Below, in pieces: positions 17,044 to 26,500 of a stretch of DNA of 33,225 bases (within the stretch, counting starts at the first letter, position 1; every line of letters begins with the position of its first letter). The notes under the pieces were generated by a model. It saw only the letters and a list, made by a program, of their open reading frames with translations, was not told where the DNA came from and made no database searches. A program made the translations under genes and the position numbers. The stretch lies in contig JAGAPI010000178.1 in NCBI GenBank assembly GCA_017623335.1, positions 1 to 33,225 of the forward strand, in the 5' to 3' direction. Source of the DNA: Prevotella sp. (GTDB lineage: Bacteria > Bacteroidota > Bacteroidia > Bacteroidales > Bacteroidaceae).

Positions 17044-18885
17044 ATGAAAAAATTAAAACTTTTATCTTTTGCGGCTGCGGGAATGCTGTTTGCCGCATGT
17101 TCATCAAATGATGTGGTGGACAATGGTAATGGTGGAGAAAAAGATGGTAAGGGATTCATTTCCGTAACCATTAATCTTCCTACAACGCCGTCTACACGTG
17201 CCCTTAACGACAATTATGATGATGGTGATCCTGGTGAATACGTGGTGAATAATGCCATGCTGCTTCTCTTCCATGGCTCGTCAGAGGCTGATGCAACATT
17301 CTATTATGCAAATGATTTAACTTTGCCCATAGTTAAAGATGAGGATAATGATAATATTACAACAAGTTATCAGTCGGTGGCACAGGTTGATGATACTTAT
17401 ACAAAAGATTTGTGGGCGCTTGTACTGATTAACTATAATAAAGTATTTACATTAAGCGATTTGACAATAGATGCTAATAAAGCGGGTGCAACTGGTAAGT
17501 ATAAACTCGAGTCAGGTACGACAACAATCTCAGATTTGCAGACTGCAATTACTGAACTTCCATTGCAGGCAAAGGATAACTTCTTTATGACAAATGCAGT
17601 ATTGTCTAACGTGTCAGGTGGAAATGCTTCAGCAGCACCTGCGAAGTCAAACCTTAACGTGTTGGTCAAGTTGGCAGACGACTGTATTAAGGATACTGAG
17701 GCAGAGGCAAAAAATAATCCTGCAGGTTCTATTTTTGTGGAGCGCGCTGTGGCAAAGGCTACTTTAAGGATTGGCAAAGATGCTTGTAATGAAATTGATG
17801 GACTTGAGATCGAACCAAAAAGTATAGAATGGTGTTTGGACAATATGGAGTCAACCTCTTATCTTGTGCGAAATATGGGAGAGGCTGAATATATGGGCTA
17901 TTCTTCAGAGGCTTTCGCAACTCCAAACTATCGTTTTGCCGGTCACGTAAAGCTGGGTACAACTCCAATACAGCCAGAGGTTGATTATTATCGTACTTAT
18001 TGGTGTGTTGACCCGCAGTATTCTGACAATGTGAGTGCCGCAAAAATGAGGAGAGGCTCAGATTCTTATGTAGGTTTAAATACGCCGCAATATTGTCATG
18101 AAAATACTTTTGATGTGGCACATCAAACTTATCGCAACACAACGCGCGCAATTATAAAAGTGCAAACAACAAGTAAAGATGATTTTTATACAGTGAACGG
18201 TGCTAATAAAAAGTACACATTAGACGATGCTCAAACTTATTTACAAAAAGCGTTTATTGAAGATGCAGGCTTGAAGGCGGCAATTGAGAAAAATCTAAAG
18301 TCGGGTATAGATCCTGTAAAACTGATTGCAGAGTCATTTACTTGGGATTGGAATATTGATGAGTCTACAGGTAAATATACTATAGACGGCAGCAATACAA
18401 AGATTAGTAACAGTTTGGCAACAAATCTTAAAGACGGTTTTGATGCAACCGAAATAAATAACGCTATTGCAGGTGCTGCTGCAACTGCCAATAATTATGT
18501 TGAGGTGTTGAAATATACGAAGGGTGTGATGTATTATGAGGCACGTTTTATGCACTTTGCCAGCAACATCAATACTGAAGACCTTGCTCCATGGAACACA
18601 TGGGAAACAACAAAGCCTGCAGTGGGTGGCGTGACAGAAGCTTACCCTGCTAACACTAAAGGCGTGGAGAACAACTATCTTGGCCGTTATGGTATGGTGC
18701 GTAACAACTGGTATGATGTTGAAATTACTAAATTCGGTCATATAGGCTCGCCTGTTGAACCTGGAGCCGTTGTTACACCTGAAGGTGGCGATGACACACC
18801 AGATGATAATGTGAACAGTAAGTATATCTCGGTGAAAATAAATGTCCTCTCTTGGGCTAAGCGTATTCAGGGCTGGATCTTCTGA
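17044..18885 (+). CDS. Mfa1-like fimbrillin, probable major shaft subunit (lipoprotein precursor)
   Basis: This 613-residue pilin precursor has a lipoprotein signal with Cys19 (LFAAC), a short spacer, and a likely maturation site TPSTR-A (Arg52). That matches the type V scheme in which an Arg-specific protease removes the first strand so that a neighbouring subunit's donor strand can fill the groove. The two-domain beta-rich body follows. The C-terminus ISVKINVLSWAKRIQGWIF matches the fimbrillin C-terminal strand. The base composition is visibly more AT-rich than in the next gene, as is common for variable surface subunits. Position next to an Mfa2/FimB-like anchor supports the shaft-subunit call, though one of the later pilins could instead be the main subunit. 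Confidence 0.85.
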   Translation: MKKLKLLSFAAAGMLFAACSSNDVVDNGNGGEKDGKGFISVTINLPTTPSTRALNDNYDDGDPGEYVVNNAMLLLFHGSSEADATFYYANDLTLPIVKDEDNDNITTSYQSVAQVDDTYTKDLWALVLINYNKVFTLSDLTIDANKAGATGKYKLESGTTTISDLQTAITELPLQAKDNFFMTNAVLSNVSGGNASAAPAKSNLNVLVKLADDCIKDTEAEAKNNPAGSIFVERAVAKATLRIGKDACNEIDGLEIEPKSIEWCLDNMESTSYLVRNMGEAEYMGYSSEAFATPNYRFAGHVKLGTTPIQPEVDYYRTYWCVDPQYSDNVSAAKMRRGSDSYVGLNTPQYCHENTFDVAHQTYRNTTRAIIKVQTTSKDDFYTVNGANKKYTLDDAQTYLQKAFIEDAGLKAAIEKNLKSGIDPVKLIAESFTWDWNIDESTGKYTIDGSNTKISNSLATNLKDGFDATEINNAIAGAAATANNYVEVLKYTKGVMYYEARFMHFASNINTEDLAPWNTWETTKPAVGGVTEAYPANTKGVENNYLGRYGMVRNNWYDVEITKFGHIGSPVEPGAVVTPEGGDDTPDDNVNSKYISVKINVLSWAKRIQGWIF

Positions 18886-18959
18886 TGACATTATTTACCG
18901 GAACTTACAAAGGATAAAGAATACATTAATTATATATAGAATATAAACAATTTGCGACA

Positions 18960-20114
18960 ATGAACGTTAGAAACATCATACGGAAGAGTTTACAGATGAT
19001 TATGGTGGCGGCTGCACTGAGCAGTTGCGACATGATGACGGAAGACTTGAGCGACTGCCCGACTGGGCTGTATGTCAACTTTGTATATGACTACAACATA
19101 CAGCGTGCCGACATGTTTAAGGATCATGTCGGGGCGGTGACGCTCTACGTGTTTGATGAGTCTGACAAGCTTGTCGCACAGCGGACTGTGATCGGAAGCC
19201 AGCTCTCGGGATATGGATACAACATTCATTTCACCGAACAGGAGCTGGCTCCCGGTCACACCTACCGCCTCTCGGCTGTGGCGTTGCAAAAGGACTGGAA
19301 CACAGCTTTGCAGACACCGGGAGCAAAATACCGCCACACTGAGCTTGCCGCAGGCGACAGCCGCAATAAGCTGACAATAAGCCTTGACCGCAAGGCTTCG
19401 GCAAAGTCACCTTACTATGATGTGTCGGCAGAAGCTCCGCTCGACACTCTGTGGCACACGCTGATTACGACACAGGCACAGGCTGCCGAACAGCCAACAG
19501 CCACCCGTTACCATCTGGGCAGGGACGGCAGTGTGCAGACTAATGCCCAGGAGACTTTCACGCTTACCGGCGGTGAGCCTACATACGCCACGGTGAGCCT
19601 GATACGCTACACAAAGCATCTCAACATATCGCTGCGAGAGCTTGACAAGCCCGAGAGTGTGAACCACGACGACTACGAGGTGTTCATTCTCGATGCCAAC
19701 GGAGATGCTGACTATAAGAACGAAATGATTACGCCCACCGACTCGTTGGTATATAGACCATACGCACAGTGGACAACAACCTTCGATGCGGGAGGAACAA
19801 CGGGAGTGGAGCGCTCGGCTCACTACGACCTGATGTTCAACCGCCTGACCTATAACGCCGATGTTGACAAGAATGCGGTGCTCTGCATACGCAAGAAGTC
19901 AACGGGTGAGAATGTCGCTACGATAAACCTGCCATATATCCTCAGCGAGGGACGCACGGCATACGAGATATACAGCTATCAGCCGCAGGAATATCTTGAC
20001 CGTGAGTACGACTACCGTCTGGAGTTCTTCCTCCGTGGTGACCGCTGGCAATACCTTAGCGTGTGCATCGATGTGCTGTCGTGGGCAAAGAGAATACAAT
20101 ACGTGGAACTTTAA
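18960..20114 (+). CDS. Mfa2/FimB-family fimbrial anchor lipoprotein
   Basis: The 384-residue protein has a lipoprotein signal with Cys23 (LSSC), followed closely by the family block LSDCPTGLYVNFVYDYNIQ and DHVGAVTLYVFDESDKLV. These are typical of the FimB/Mfa2 family, which caps the pilus base, anchors it in the outer membrane and limits its length. It lacks the T-R-A maturation site seen in the three pilins, as expected for an anchor that keeps its lipid. The C-terminus LSVCIDVLSWAKRIQYVEL shares SVxIxVLSWAKRIQ with the preceding pilin. Codon use is more GC-rich than in its pilin neighbours. Confidence 0.9.
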   Translation: MNVRNIIRKSLQMIMVAAALSSCDMMTEDLSDCPTGLYVNFVYDYNIQRADMFKDHVGAVTLYVFDESDKLVAQRTVIGSQLSGYGYNIHFTEQELAPGHTYRLSAVALQKDWNTALQTPGAKYRHTELAAGDSRNKLTISLDRKASAKSPYYDVSAEAPLDTLWHTLITTQAQAAEQPTATRYHLGRDGSVQTNAQETFTLTGGEPTYATVSLIRYTKHLNISLRELDKPESVNHDDYEVFILDANGDADYKNEMITPTDSLVYRPYAQWTTTFDAGGTTGVERSAHYDLMFNRLTYNADVDKNAVLCIRKKSTGENVATINLPYILSEGRTAYEIYSYQPQEYLDREYDYRLEFFLRGDRWQYLSVCIDVLSWAKRIQYVEL

Positions 20115-20117
20115 GTT

Positions 20118-20138
20118 AATTCATAATTCATAATTGAC
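20118..20138. repeat. Short heptamer repeat between anchor and third pilin-like gene
   Basis: AATTCAT, AATTCAT, AATTGAC lie in tandem 3 nt after the anchor's stop codon, a second heptamer-period stretch in the same operon. This is a short AT-rich motif and could be chance. Confidence 0.45.
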
Positions 20139-20156
20139 TTTGTAGAACTTCGTTTT

Positions 20157-21713
20157 ATGATGCATAATTCAAATATAATACATAGAATCACGTCTTTGGG
20201 GACGGTCATACTGCTGCTGACTGTCGCACCGATGCTCACTGCCTGCCAGATGAGCGACGGTGAGGAGTGTCCGCAAGAACCGTCTGTGGATGTGAGGCAA
20301 TATATAAACTTGTCTGTGACAGTGAGTAGCGGGCATTCTGCAACTCGTGCTGGTAATCAGCCTGTCGCAGGTGAGAACGGTGACGGACGTGAGGCGGGAC
20401 TGGAGCGTGAGAACGAAGTTAGCGGTATCACCGTGATTCTTTATCAGGATGATAAAGGCATAAATACTGCAAAAGATCCAACTATTGACTTTGTGGATTA
20501 TTATGAGACAACCCTTGTAAGCCGTGAAACTCCCGGCAGCCAGTATACTGACAAGACTGATGAGGCTGTCTATACCACAGGTGACCGGCTTGTGTCTGGG
20601 ACTACATTCGACCCCGAGAAAACATATCATGCCATAATTGTGGCAAACAAGGACCTCACAGAAACAATTACAGCTGGCACATCAACGCTAAATGATGTGC
20701 GCAACATGGTGATGCGTGAGGAACTATATAAAGGAACGGCAAACACCGCCAGCAACTTTATCATGTCTTCAGAAGCAGACTGCGAGATTTCGCGTACAAA
20801 AGCTTATGTTGACAAAACAGTTCCACAAAAGATAGTTTTTAGATATAAGGATATACGCATAGAGCGCCTTGCCGCACGCATAGACTTCTGGGCGGCAGGC
20901 TCCAACGGGTATAAGACAATTGCGGATAACAGCACTTACACCACTCCCGGTTATGAATATACGGTGTATGATGGTGATAACACCACTGGCGACCGTTTTG
21001 TTGTGACTGGCATCATGCCGTTCAATCTGAATCACTACGATACAAACAATGGTGGCGAATATCTCTTAAAGCGTCTTACTTACAAGATCGAGGATGGCTT
21101 CACTCCAAGCTGGCTTGACGATGAGACTGGCAGCAATTATGTGGTGGATCCTGCCACCATAAGAAAAGGAGGAGGTGGTGAGCTTACTTATTTCCAGAAT
21201 AAGTTGCTGGATATAAAACCGGCAGAGACTATTGCCATTAATACTAATCCTTTCTATCGGAGTGCTGCAGACCTTTACGCCGCTTTGACATCAAATGGCG
21301 GTATTGCTTCTTTTGAAGACAGCGGTAAGAAAGGTGACAACCTTATCATTGCCTATTCTTTCGAAAACACTCTTTGGAATGCATCGTTGCTGTATAATTA
21401 CGCTACGGGGCTTGCCATTGAGGGTGATTATTATGTAGGTGGAACGGGAGAGCCACAGCACCGCATTTACTATGGTTATCTGCGTCATAACGGTTCGTCT
21501 GCCTCTGCCTATCATGCCATGCTTGGTGCGGAACTTGTTGCAACAGAGAAGGCTACTTCTGCCAATGCCATGGAGTTTGGCATTGTTCGCAACAATATCT
21601 ACAGGGTGTACATCTCGAAGATAAACAAGGAGGTGACGGGATCATCTTCCATCACACTCAACATAAAGGTGAAGAAATGGGATGTGTTCACGCACAAAAC
21701 AATATACATGTAA
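20157..21713 (+). CDS. Fimbrillin-like accessory pilin, lipoprotein precursor (Mfa-type)
   Basis: The 518-residue precursor has a lipoprotein signal with Cys30 (MLTAC) and a predicted Arg cleavage site at SATR-A (Arg64). The mature part opens with a block that names it as fimbrillin-like (REAGLERENEVSGITVILYQ), then a long beta-rich region. Near the end it has the family pattern EFGIVRNNIYRVYISKINKE and a C-terminal strand ITLNIKVKKWDVFT. That NNIYRVxI segment is typical of Mfa1-family subunits. By gene order it corresponds to an accessory or tip-proximal subunit such as Mfa3 or Mfa4, but no one-to-one equivalence is claimed. Two ATG codons are adjacent (20157 and 20160); the choice makes no difference to the signal. 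Confidence 0.82.
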   Translation: MMHNSNIIHRITSLGTVILLLTVAPMLTACQMSDGEECPQEPSVDVRQYINLSVTVSSGHSATRAGNQPVAGENGDGREAGLERENEVSGITVILYQDDKGINTAKDPTIDFVDYYETTLVSRETPGSQYTDKTDEAVYTTGDRLVSGTTFDPEKTYHAIIVANKDLTETITAGTSTLNDVRNMVMREELYKGTANTASNFIMSSEADCEISRTKAYVDKTVPQKIVFRYKDIRIERLAARIDFWAAGSNGYKTIADNSTYTTPGYEYTVYDGDNTTGDRFVVTGIMPFNLNHYDTNNGGEYLLKRLTYKIEDGFTPSWLDDETGSNYVVDPATIRKGGGGELTYFQNKLLDIKPAETIAINTNPFYRSAADLYAALTSNGGIASFEDSGKKGDNLIIAYSFENTLWNASLLYNYATGLAIEGDYYVGGTGEPQHRIYYGYLRHNGSSASAYHAMLGAELVATEKATSANAMEFGIVRNNIYRVYISKINKEVTGSSSITLNIKVKKWDVFTHKTIYM

Positions 21714-21719
21714 AAAATA

Positions 21720-23375
21720 ATGACTGCTATGAGTAAGATACGATATATATACTACAATGTTGCACTTATTGCCTTAATGATGCTTTTGGCTGCATGCTCG
21801 TCCAACGATGATGTTGTGACTGATGGTCCCGATGCTCCTAATGACGGAATGTCAAAGGTGACACTGCGGATAGGTACTGCCGATAGCAGAGGTAGTAGTA
21901 CCCGTGCCACATGGCAGGATAATAATGCCACCAATGATGAGATGATGAACATCTGGGTGGTGGTGATAGCTGATGCAAGTAACAAAGCGGAAAAGGTGTT
22001 TGCATGCAAACCTTCAGCTGAGGCAGAACGTGAAATAGATGTAGTGGCTGAAAACATAGAGTTGCCAAACGGCACTCATCATCTTTATTCCTTTGCTAAT
22101 ATGTCAGTGGCTAAGGTGAAGGAATTGCTGGGGATAACAACACTCACAATGGATGAGCCGTCAAATGATGGCGTTGTTGTGGAGGCTATGGAGGTAAGTG
22201 GAACAATCAATGTCGACAATGTGTCGGTGGCTGTTGCTGGCAATAACTTTAAAACGGGTGTTGATAATGGTTTCGGCTCAACAGGTATTCCAATGAGCAA
22301 TAAGCAGACTGTAACAATCAGTGAAAATGGAACAAAAGACCTTATTGTTATCCGCATGCTGGCAAAGATACAGCTTCAAATTACAAACAATACAGGTGCA
22401 GATGTGACTCTGAAAAACATTTGCATCAGTGGCATTACATGTAACCCTGAAAGCGGAAAGAATAATCTTATGCTGCTTCCGAAACTGACCAGTGGGGCTG
22501 ATGATATGGAAGCAAATCATGGAGATATTCAGCCTAATCTTAGCAACGATGCTTCAACGGCAGAGTTTAGTTTAACCGAGGAGAAAACTATTGCAAATAA
22601 CGCTAAAGAAACAATAGACTTTTATATAAACGAGAGTGCAGAGCCAAAGAACAGTGAAAAACTCTTTGAGCTTACTCTTACCATGAATAACGGAGAATAC
22701 CGTTATGCTGTGATTGACAACAGTAACGATGATGAGGACGACAATGGCAAATGGAATTACATAGCTCGCAACGATTACCGCATAATACCTATAACTCTTG
22801 ATGATTATAAGCTGGAGCTTGTCCCGTATGACTTCCCGCCTATAGGCGTGTTGCCTGTATCGGTAAGAACTCTTGATGAAAGCAAAAATCTATATGAGAT
22901 GATTTTCCATGACTACGGTCATTTCCATCTTGTGCCGAAGGTTACTAAAATGTCGGATAACAGTTCTGTTCCGTATAATGCTGGTGGAACAGATGGCGCA
23001 TACTGGACGCTGAATACCGACTGGGCTAACTCTTGGCTCACATACGACACATTTGGTGGTACGCTTTCCACGGATGGCAATCCCGGTGGTTTTTATGTCG
23101 TGGAGACTACTCCCTCCACTGTTGACGGTTCAGAGAATGGTGACATTCCTGTGCTCGACACCCAGACCACATGGAATGGTTTCTCACCCTTTATCTTTGG
23201 AAACATTGCCAAGCCAAGCAGTGACGGTGAAAAGAGTGTATACCATGAGTTTAAAGTAAAACTTCATACACCCACTTACGAGCGATATATGATTTACCGC
23301 TTCAACATGGTGCTTTCGGCCGACAGAATGCTGTCGCCAGCCAAACGTAATGCGCTTTCGCACCGTCCGCATTGA
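21720..23375 (+). CDS. Fimbrillin-like minor pilin, lipoprotein precursor
   Basis: The 551-residue precursor has a lipoprotein signal with Cys26 (LLAAC), then SSNDDVVTDG, close to the SSNDVVDNG after the lipidated Cys of the first pilin. The putative maturation site is GSSTR-A (Arg62), with NIWVVVIADASNK as the fimbrillin-type first strand. It ends YMIYRFNMVLSADRMLSPAK and a short polar tail, unlike the IxVLSWAKR or IKVKKWD endings of the other two pilins, so it may occupy a terminal position that does not donate a strand. That is inference. The start could also be ATG 21729, a better-looking signal peptide (MSKIRYIYY). It begins 6 nt after the previous stop. Confidence 0.78.
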   Translation: MTAMSKIRYIYYNVALIALMMLLAACSSNDDVVTDGPDAPNDGMSKVTLRIGTADSRGSSTRATWQDNNATNDEMMNIWVVVIADASNKAEKVFACKPSAEAEREIDVVAENIELPNGTHHLYSFANMSVAKVKELLGITTLTMDEPSNDGVVVEAMEVSGTINVDNVSVAVAGNNFKTGVDNGFGSTGIPMSNKQTVTISENGTKDLIVIRMLAKIQLQITNNTGADVTLKNICISGITCNPESGKNNLMLLPKLTSGADDMEANHGDIQPNLSNDASTAEFSLTEEKTIANNAKETIDFYINESAEPKNSEKLFELTLTMNNGEYRYAVIDNSNDDEDDNGKWNYIARNDYRIIPITLDDYKLELVPYDFPPIGVLPVSVRTLDESKNLYEMIFHDYGHFHLVPKVTKMSDNSSVPYNAGGTDGAYWTLNTDWANSWLTYDTFGGTLSTDGNPGGFYVVETTPSTVDGSENGDIPVLDTQTTWNGFSPFIFGNIAKPSSDGEKSVYHEFKVKLHTPTYERYMIYRFNMVLSADRMLSPAKRNALSHRPH

Positions 23376-23592
23376 TTACTGAAAAAACGACAAATAACAT
23401 AATAGGGCTGCAAAGCCCAGGATTCGCTCTTTGACATGTTGATTTCACATAAAGACTGGGTTGGCATACTGTGGTGCTCCTCTAATTTTATGTGAATAAA
23501 CAAGAAGCATCAGCGTATGTTTCCCCGGCATCAGCATGCCGGGGATTGTTGTTGTAATAAAAGAAACTGTAAAATAAAAACGATATAAAACT
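23376..23592 (+). promoter_or_regulatory. Structured 217-nt leader before the giant gene
   Basis: No gene fits in this gap. It contains GGGCT-GCAA-AGCCC (23405-23418, a GNRA-type loop), 10-bp arms TTCACATAAA and TTTATGTGAA (23444-23453 with 23487-23496), and a 9-bp GC hairpin at 23523-23544. AGCCCAG (23414-23420) can also pair with CTGGGTT (23456-23462), which would exclude the first hairpin. No consensus promoter was found. It may be an attenuator that sets the giant protein's level relative to the pilins. Confidence 0.5.
23523..23544 (+). terminator. Strong GC hairpin, possible (leaky) terminator upstream of the giant gene
   Basis: CCCCGGCAT-CAGC-ATGCCGGGG is a perfect 9-bp stem with a 4-nt loop. 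It is followed by ATTGTTGTTG, a mixed rather than pure T run, so termination may be partial. Its position 48 nt before the giant gene's start suggests control of read-through. Confidence 0.5.
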
Positions 23593-26500
23593 ATGATAAA
23601 GTCAATAAACATGATGAAGTCAAGACGTTATAATATAATAGGACATGCCATTACACATGTCCTCCAATTCATATCTTGCCCGACATACATCGTCCGCCGG
23701 GCTGCACTTGTGTTTGCACTGATGATGGCGGTAGTGGGGAGTGTAGAGGCTAAAGAACGTGTATTATATGATTATAGTACTGAAGGAGGAACTAATCAGG
23801 AGCTTGTTATAAATGCAAATTCTTTTACAGAAAATAATATAGGCTCAATATTACGTGTTTATGTTTCTAATGATAATTGGCTTCAACTTAGAATTTCTCC
23901 ATCTGAGATTTTTAATGTAAATGGCGGATATATAAATAATTATGAAAATTATTCTTATATAACTTTTAATTCAGCGATATATAGTTTTGATTTTGAACTA
24001 ACAGCGGATATAATCTCTGCAATTAAAGAAAAAGCATCGTTTATAATACAAGGTAATGCTGGAAAGATAATAAAAATTGTTGTGGATGAAAAAGAAGTAG
24101 ATGATTTTGAAGGGAAGTTGTCGGATGATTGTATACAAATTGAACAAAATAAAAATATTGATAGTAAAGCAGAAAAATATTTTTTTGACTTTTCTGAGGT
24201 GTTAACTTCACTTCCTGATGTCAAATATGCTCGTTTCTATCTAATTAAAGGCAATGAAAATCAAGATATTGCTGCTACGTCAATAGCTATAAGTAGTAAT
24301 AACGGGAAAACTTGTGAAGATAAACCCAATCGCGGTGTTTATGTTTATACAGGCTCGCCTCTTACTGCTGATGACTTGAAAGGTACTTTGACATTAGTTC
24401 CTGGAACATTCTATGACTATCAGTTTGTGGCTGTATTTTCAAAAGATGCTCCTCAGGAGGTAAGCGATGATGGTATTGTGACAAAAGAACCTGCTGAACT
24501 GCAGGAAAAATATATTGTAAACTTTACAGTTCCAATAACAATAATAGATAAATATATAAAGTGGGATAAAAGTGAAGACTATTTTGATGTATCTGATATG
24601 CCGGAACTGTTAGGGACAACCATTGAGGAAATGAAAAATAAGTATTCCATAAAATGGTATGTGCTAAATGAAAATGGAGAAAGGCAAGATTTTCAAAATT
24701 CATGGAAGTTGTATGCAGAAGGTGGAATGTATCCATATACTTATAATTCACCAGAACAGTGTTTATCTCTTAATGAAAAATCAGGGTATTATGAAAATAA
24801 TAATTTAGAGACGGCGTGGAAGAATAATGAGAAATGGCATTTGCAAGCTCCAAAAATCTCTTGCCCGTCAAATACTTTTGAAAGTTATAAAGATTATACA
24901 GTAGTATGTGATGCTGAGATACCAACGGCAAAGGCTAAATATATTTTCCATTTCAATGAGAATGGTGTGGAGCCTGACCCATTCGAAGGCGACATGACAG
25001 GTGCAACCGAAGTGTCTTATGAAAGAGGCCTGAAGGAAAACTCAACATCTGTAACTATAGATTTCGGTAGTGAACTTACAGGCGCAAAGTATGCACGTTA
25101 TTATCTTGTAAACAAAGATGGCTCACAGTATGAGGCAAATGATGAGGCTATAAGCGTTGCTGATGGCGTGACAATCAACAATAAAAAGAGTGGTGTATAT
25201 GTATATAATGCAGGTAGTGAGTTGACTGAAGTACAAAAGAAGGTTATGGTGACATTGCCAGCCGGTAAGTTCTATGACTATCAGCTTGTGGCGATGCTTT
25301 CTGACCAAGAGCCTGAAAAGGATGGTGATAAAATAATCAAGGATGCCGTAATAAAGAAGAAAGTTGTATATACATTCAAGGAGGCATTTGTATTTATACA
25401 TAGCAAGGGCGCGTCTGGACGTGATTATATTATCGGTGATAATACTGAAAATGTTATGCAGTATGCTTGGAACGGCGCATGTACTGATTTGACTGGTGGC
25501 TATACTGAAACCACAGAAGACATCCGTCAGGGAGTATATACAGTGAAATACGATATGTATGTTGACCCAGACGTTTCAGACTTATATCCGTTTAAGATGC
25601 CTTTCCAGAATTATAATGGAGAAGGTGGTGGAAACGACCTTGAACCTTCAGCGTATATTCGTTGGTATGACTGGAAAACTGATTTTGGTCATGAAAAATT
25701 GGTAGGAGTTGGAAGTAATGTAAAAGACCTAACAGAGGTAACAGATGATGGAGATAAAGTGAGCCGTGGATTGTTTATGGTTGATAAGACCCATAGTAAG
25801 AGCTTAAAAAGTAGTGAGGCTGGTGCGGCTTTCAATGCTTCTGGATTTGGTAAAGATGATGTCGTGACCATAGCATGTGATGCAAGTAAGTATTATGATG
25901 GTATATCTGGAAGTACGGAATATCCACAATCTCCAATCGTTTTGGTGCATGAGCCAACAATCGGCACACGCTATCTTTTCACAATCCGGCATGCAAGTGT
26001 AATTGCGGATAAACTTGTTGATGGAAAAACAAAATATGAGACTAATGACTCGAAACAGATGTTCCAGCTTACTGAGGACAATGGACGTTTTTGTGTGTCA
26101 GTAAAGGATAATTCTACAGCTTTTTCTGTCCGATCGTCTTGTCCGTATTTGTCCGACTATTATATGTATAAGGATGACTCTAAAACCACTTTTGTAAAGG
26201 CTGATAAATTAGGATGGGAAGTGTACCTTGAGGATGGTGACGGACTATGGAAAAGGGATAACGCTATCAGTGCTGGAAAAAATCGAATTCAGACTCATAC
26301 TGTTGTCTCGATAGGTGGAATTTTTACTTTAGTGTCAGACGGCACGAGGAAAAAAACTGTTACAGCTGATGCTGGTATGCGTTTCCATCTTGTCGGAATA
26401 TTGGAGGATGAAACTGGGACAATAAAGTATCCTGCAATACATTATGAGATGAATTTTATTCAGGCTCCCGCTTATCATAGCGGGAATATTCCATTGCAGC

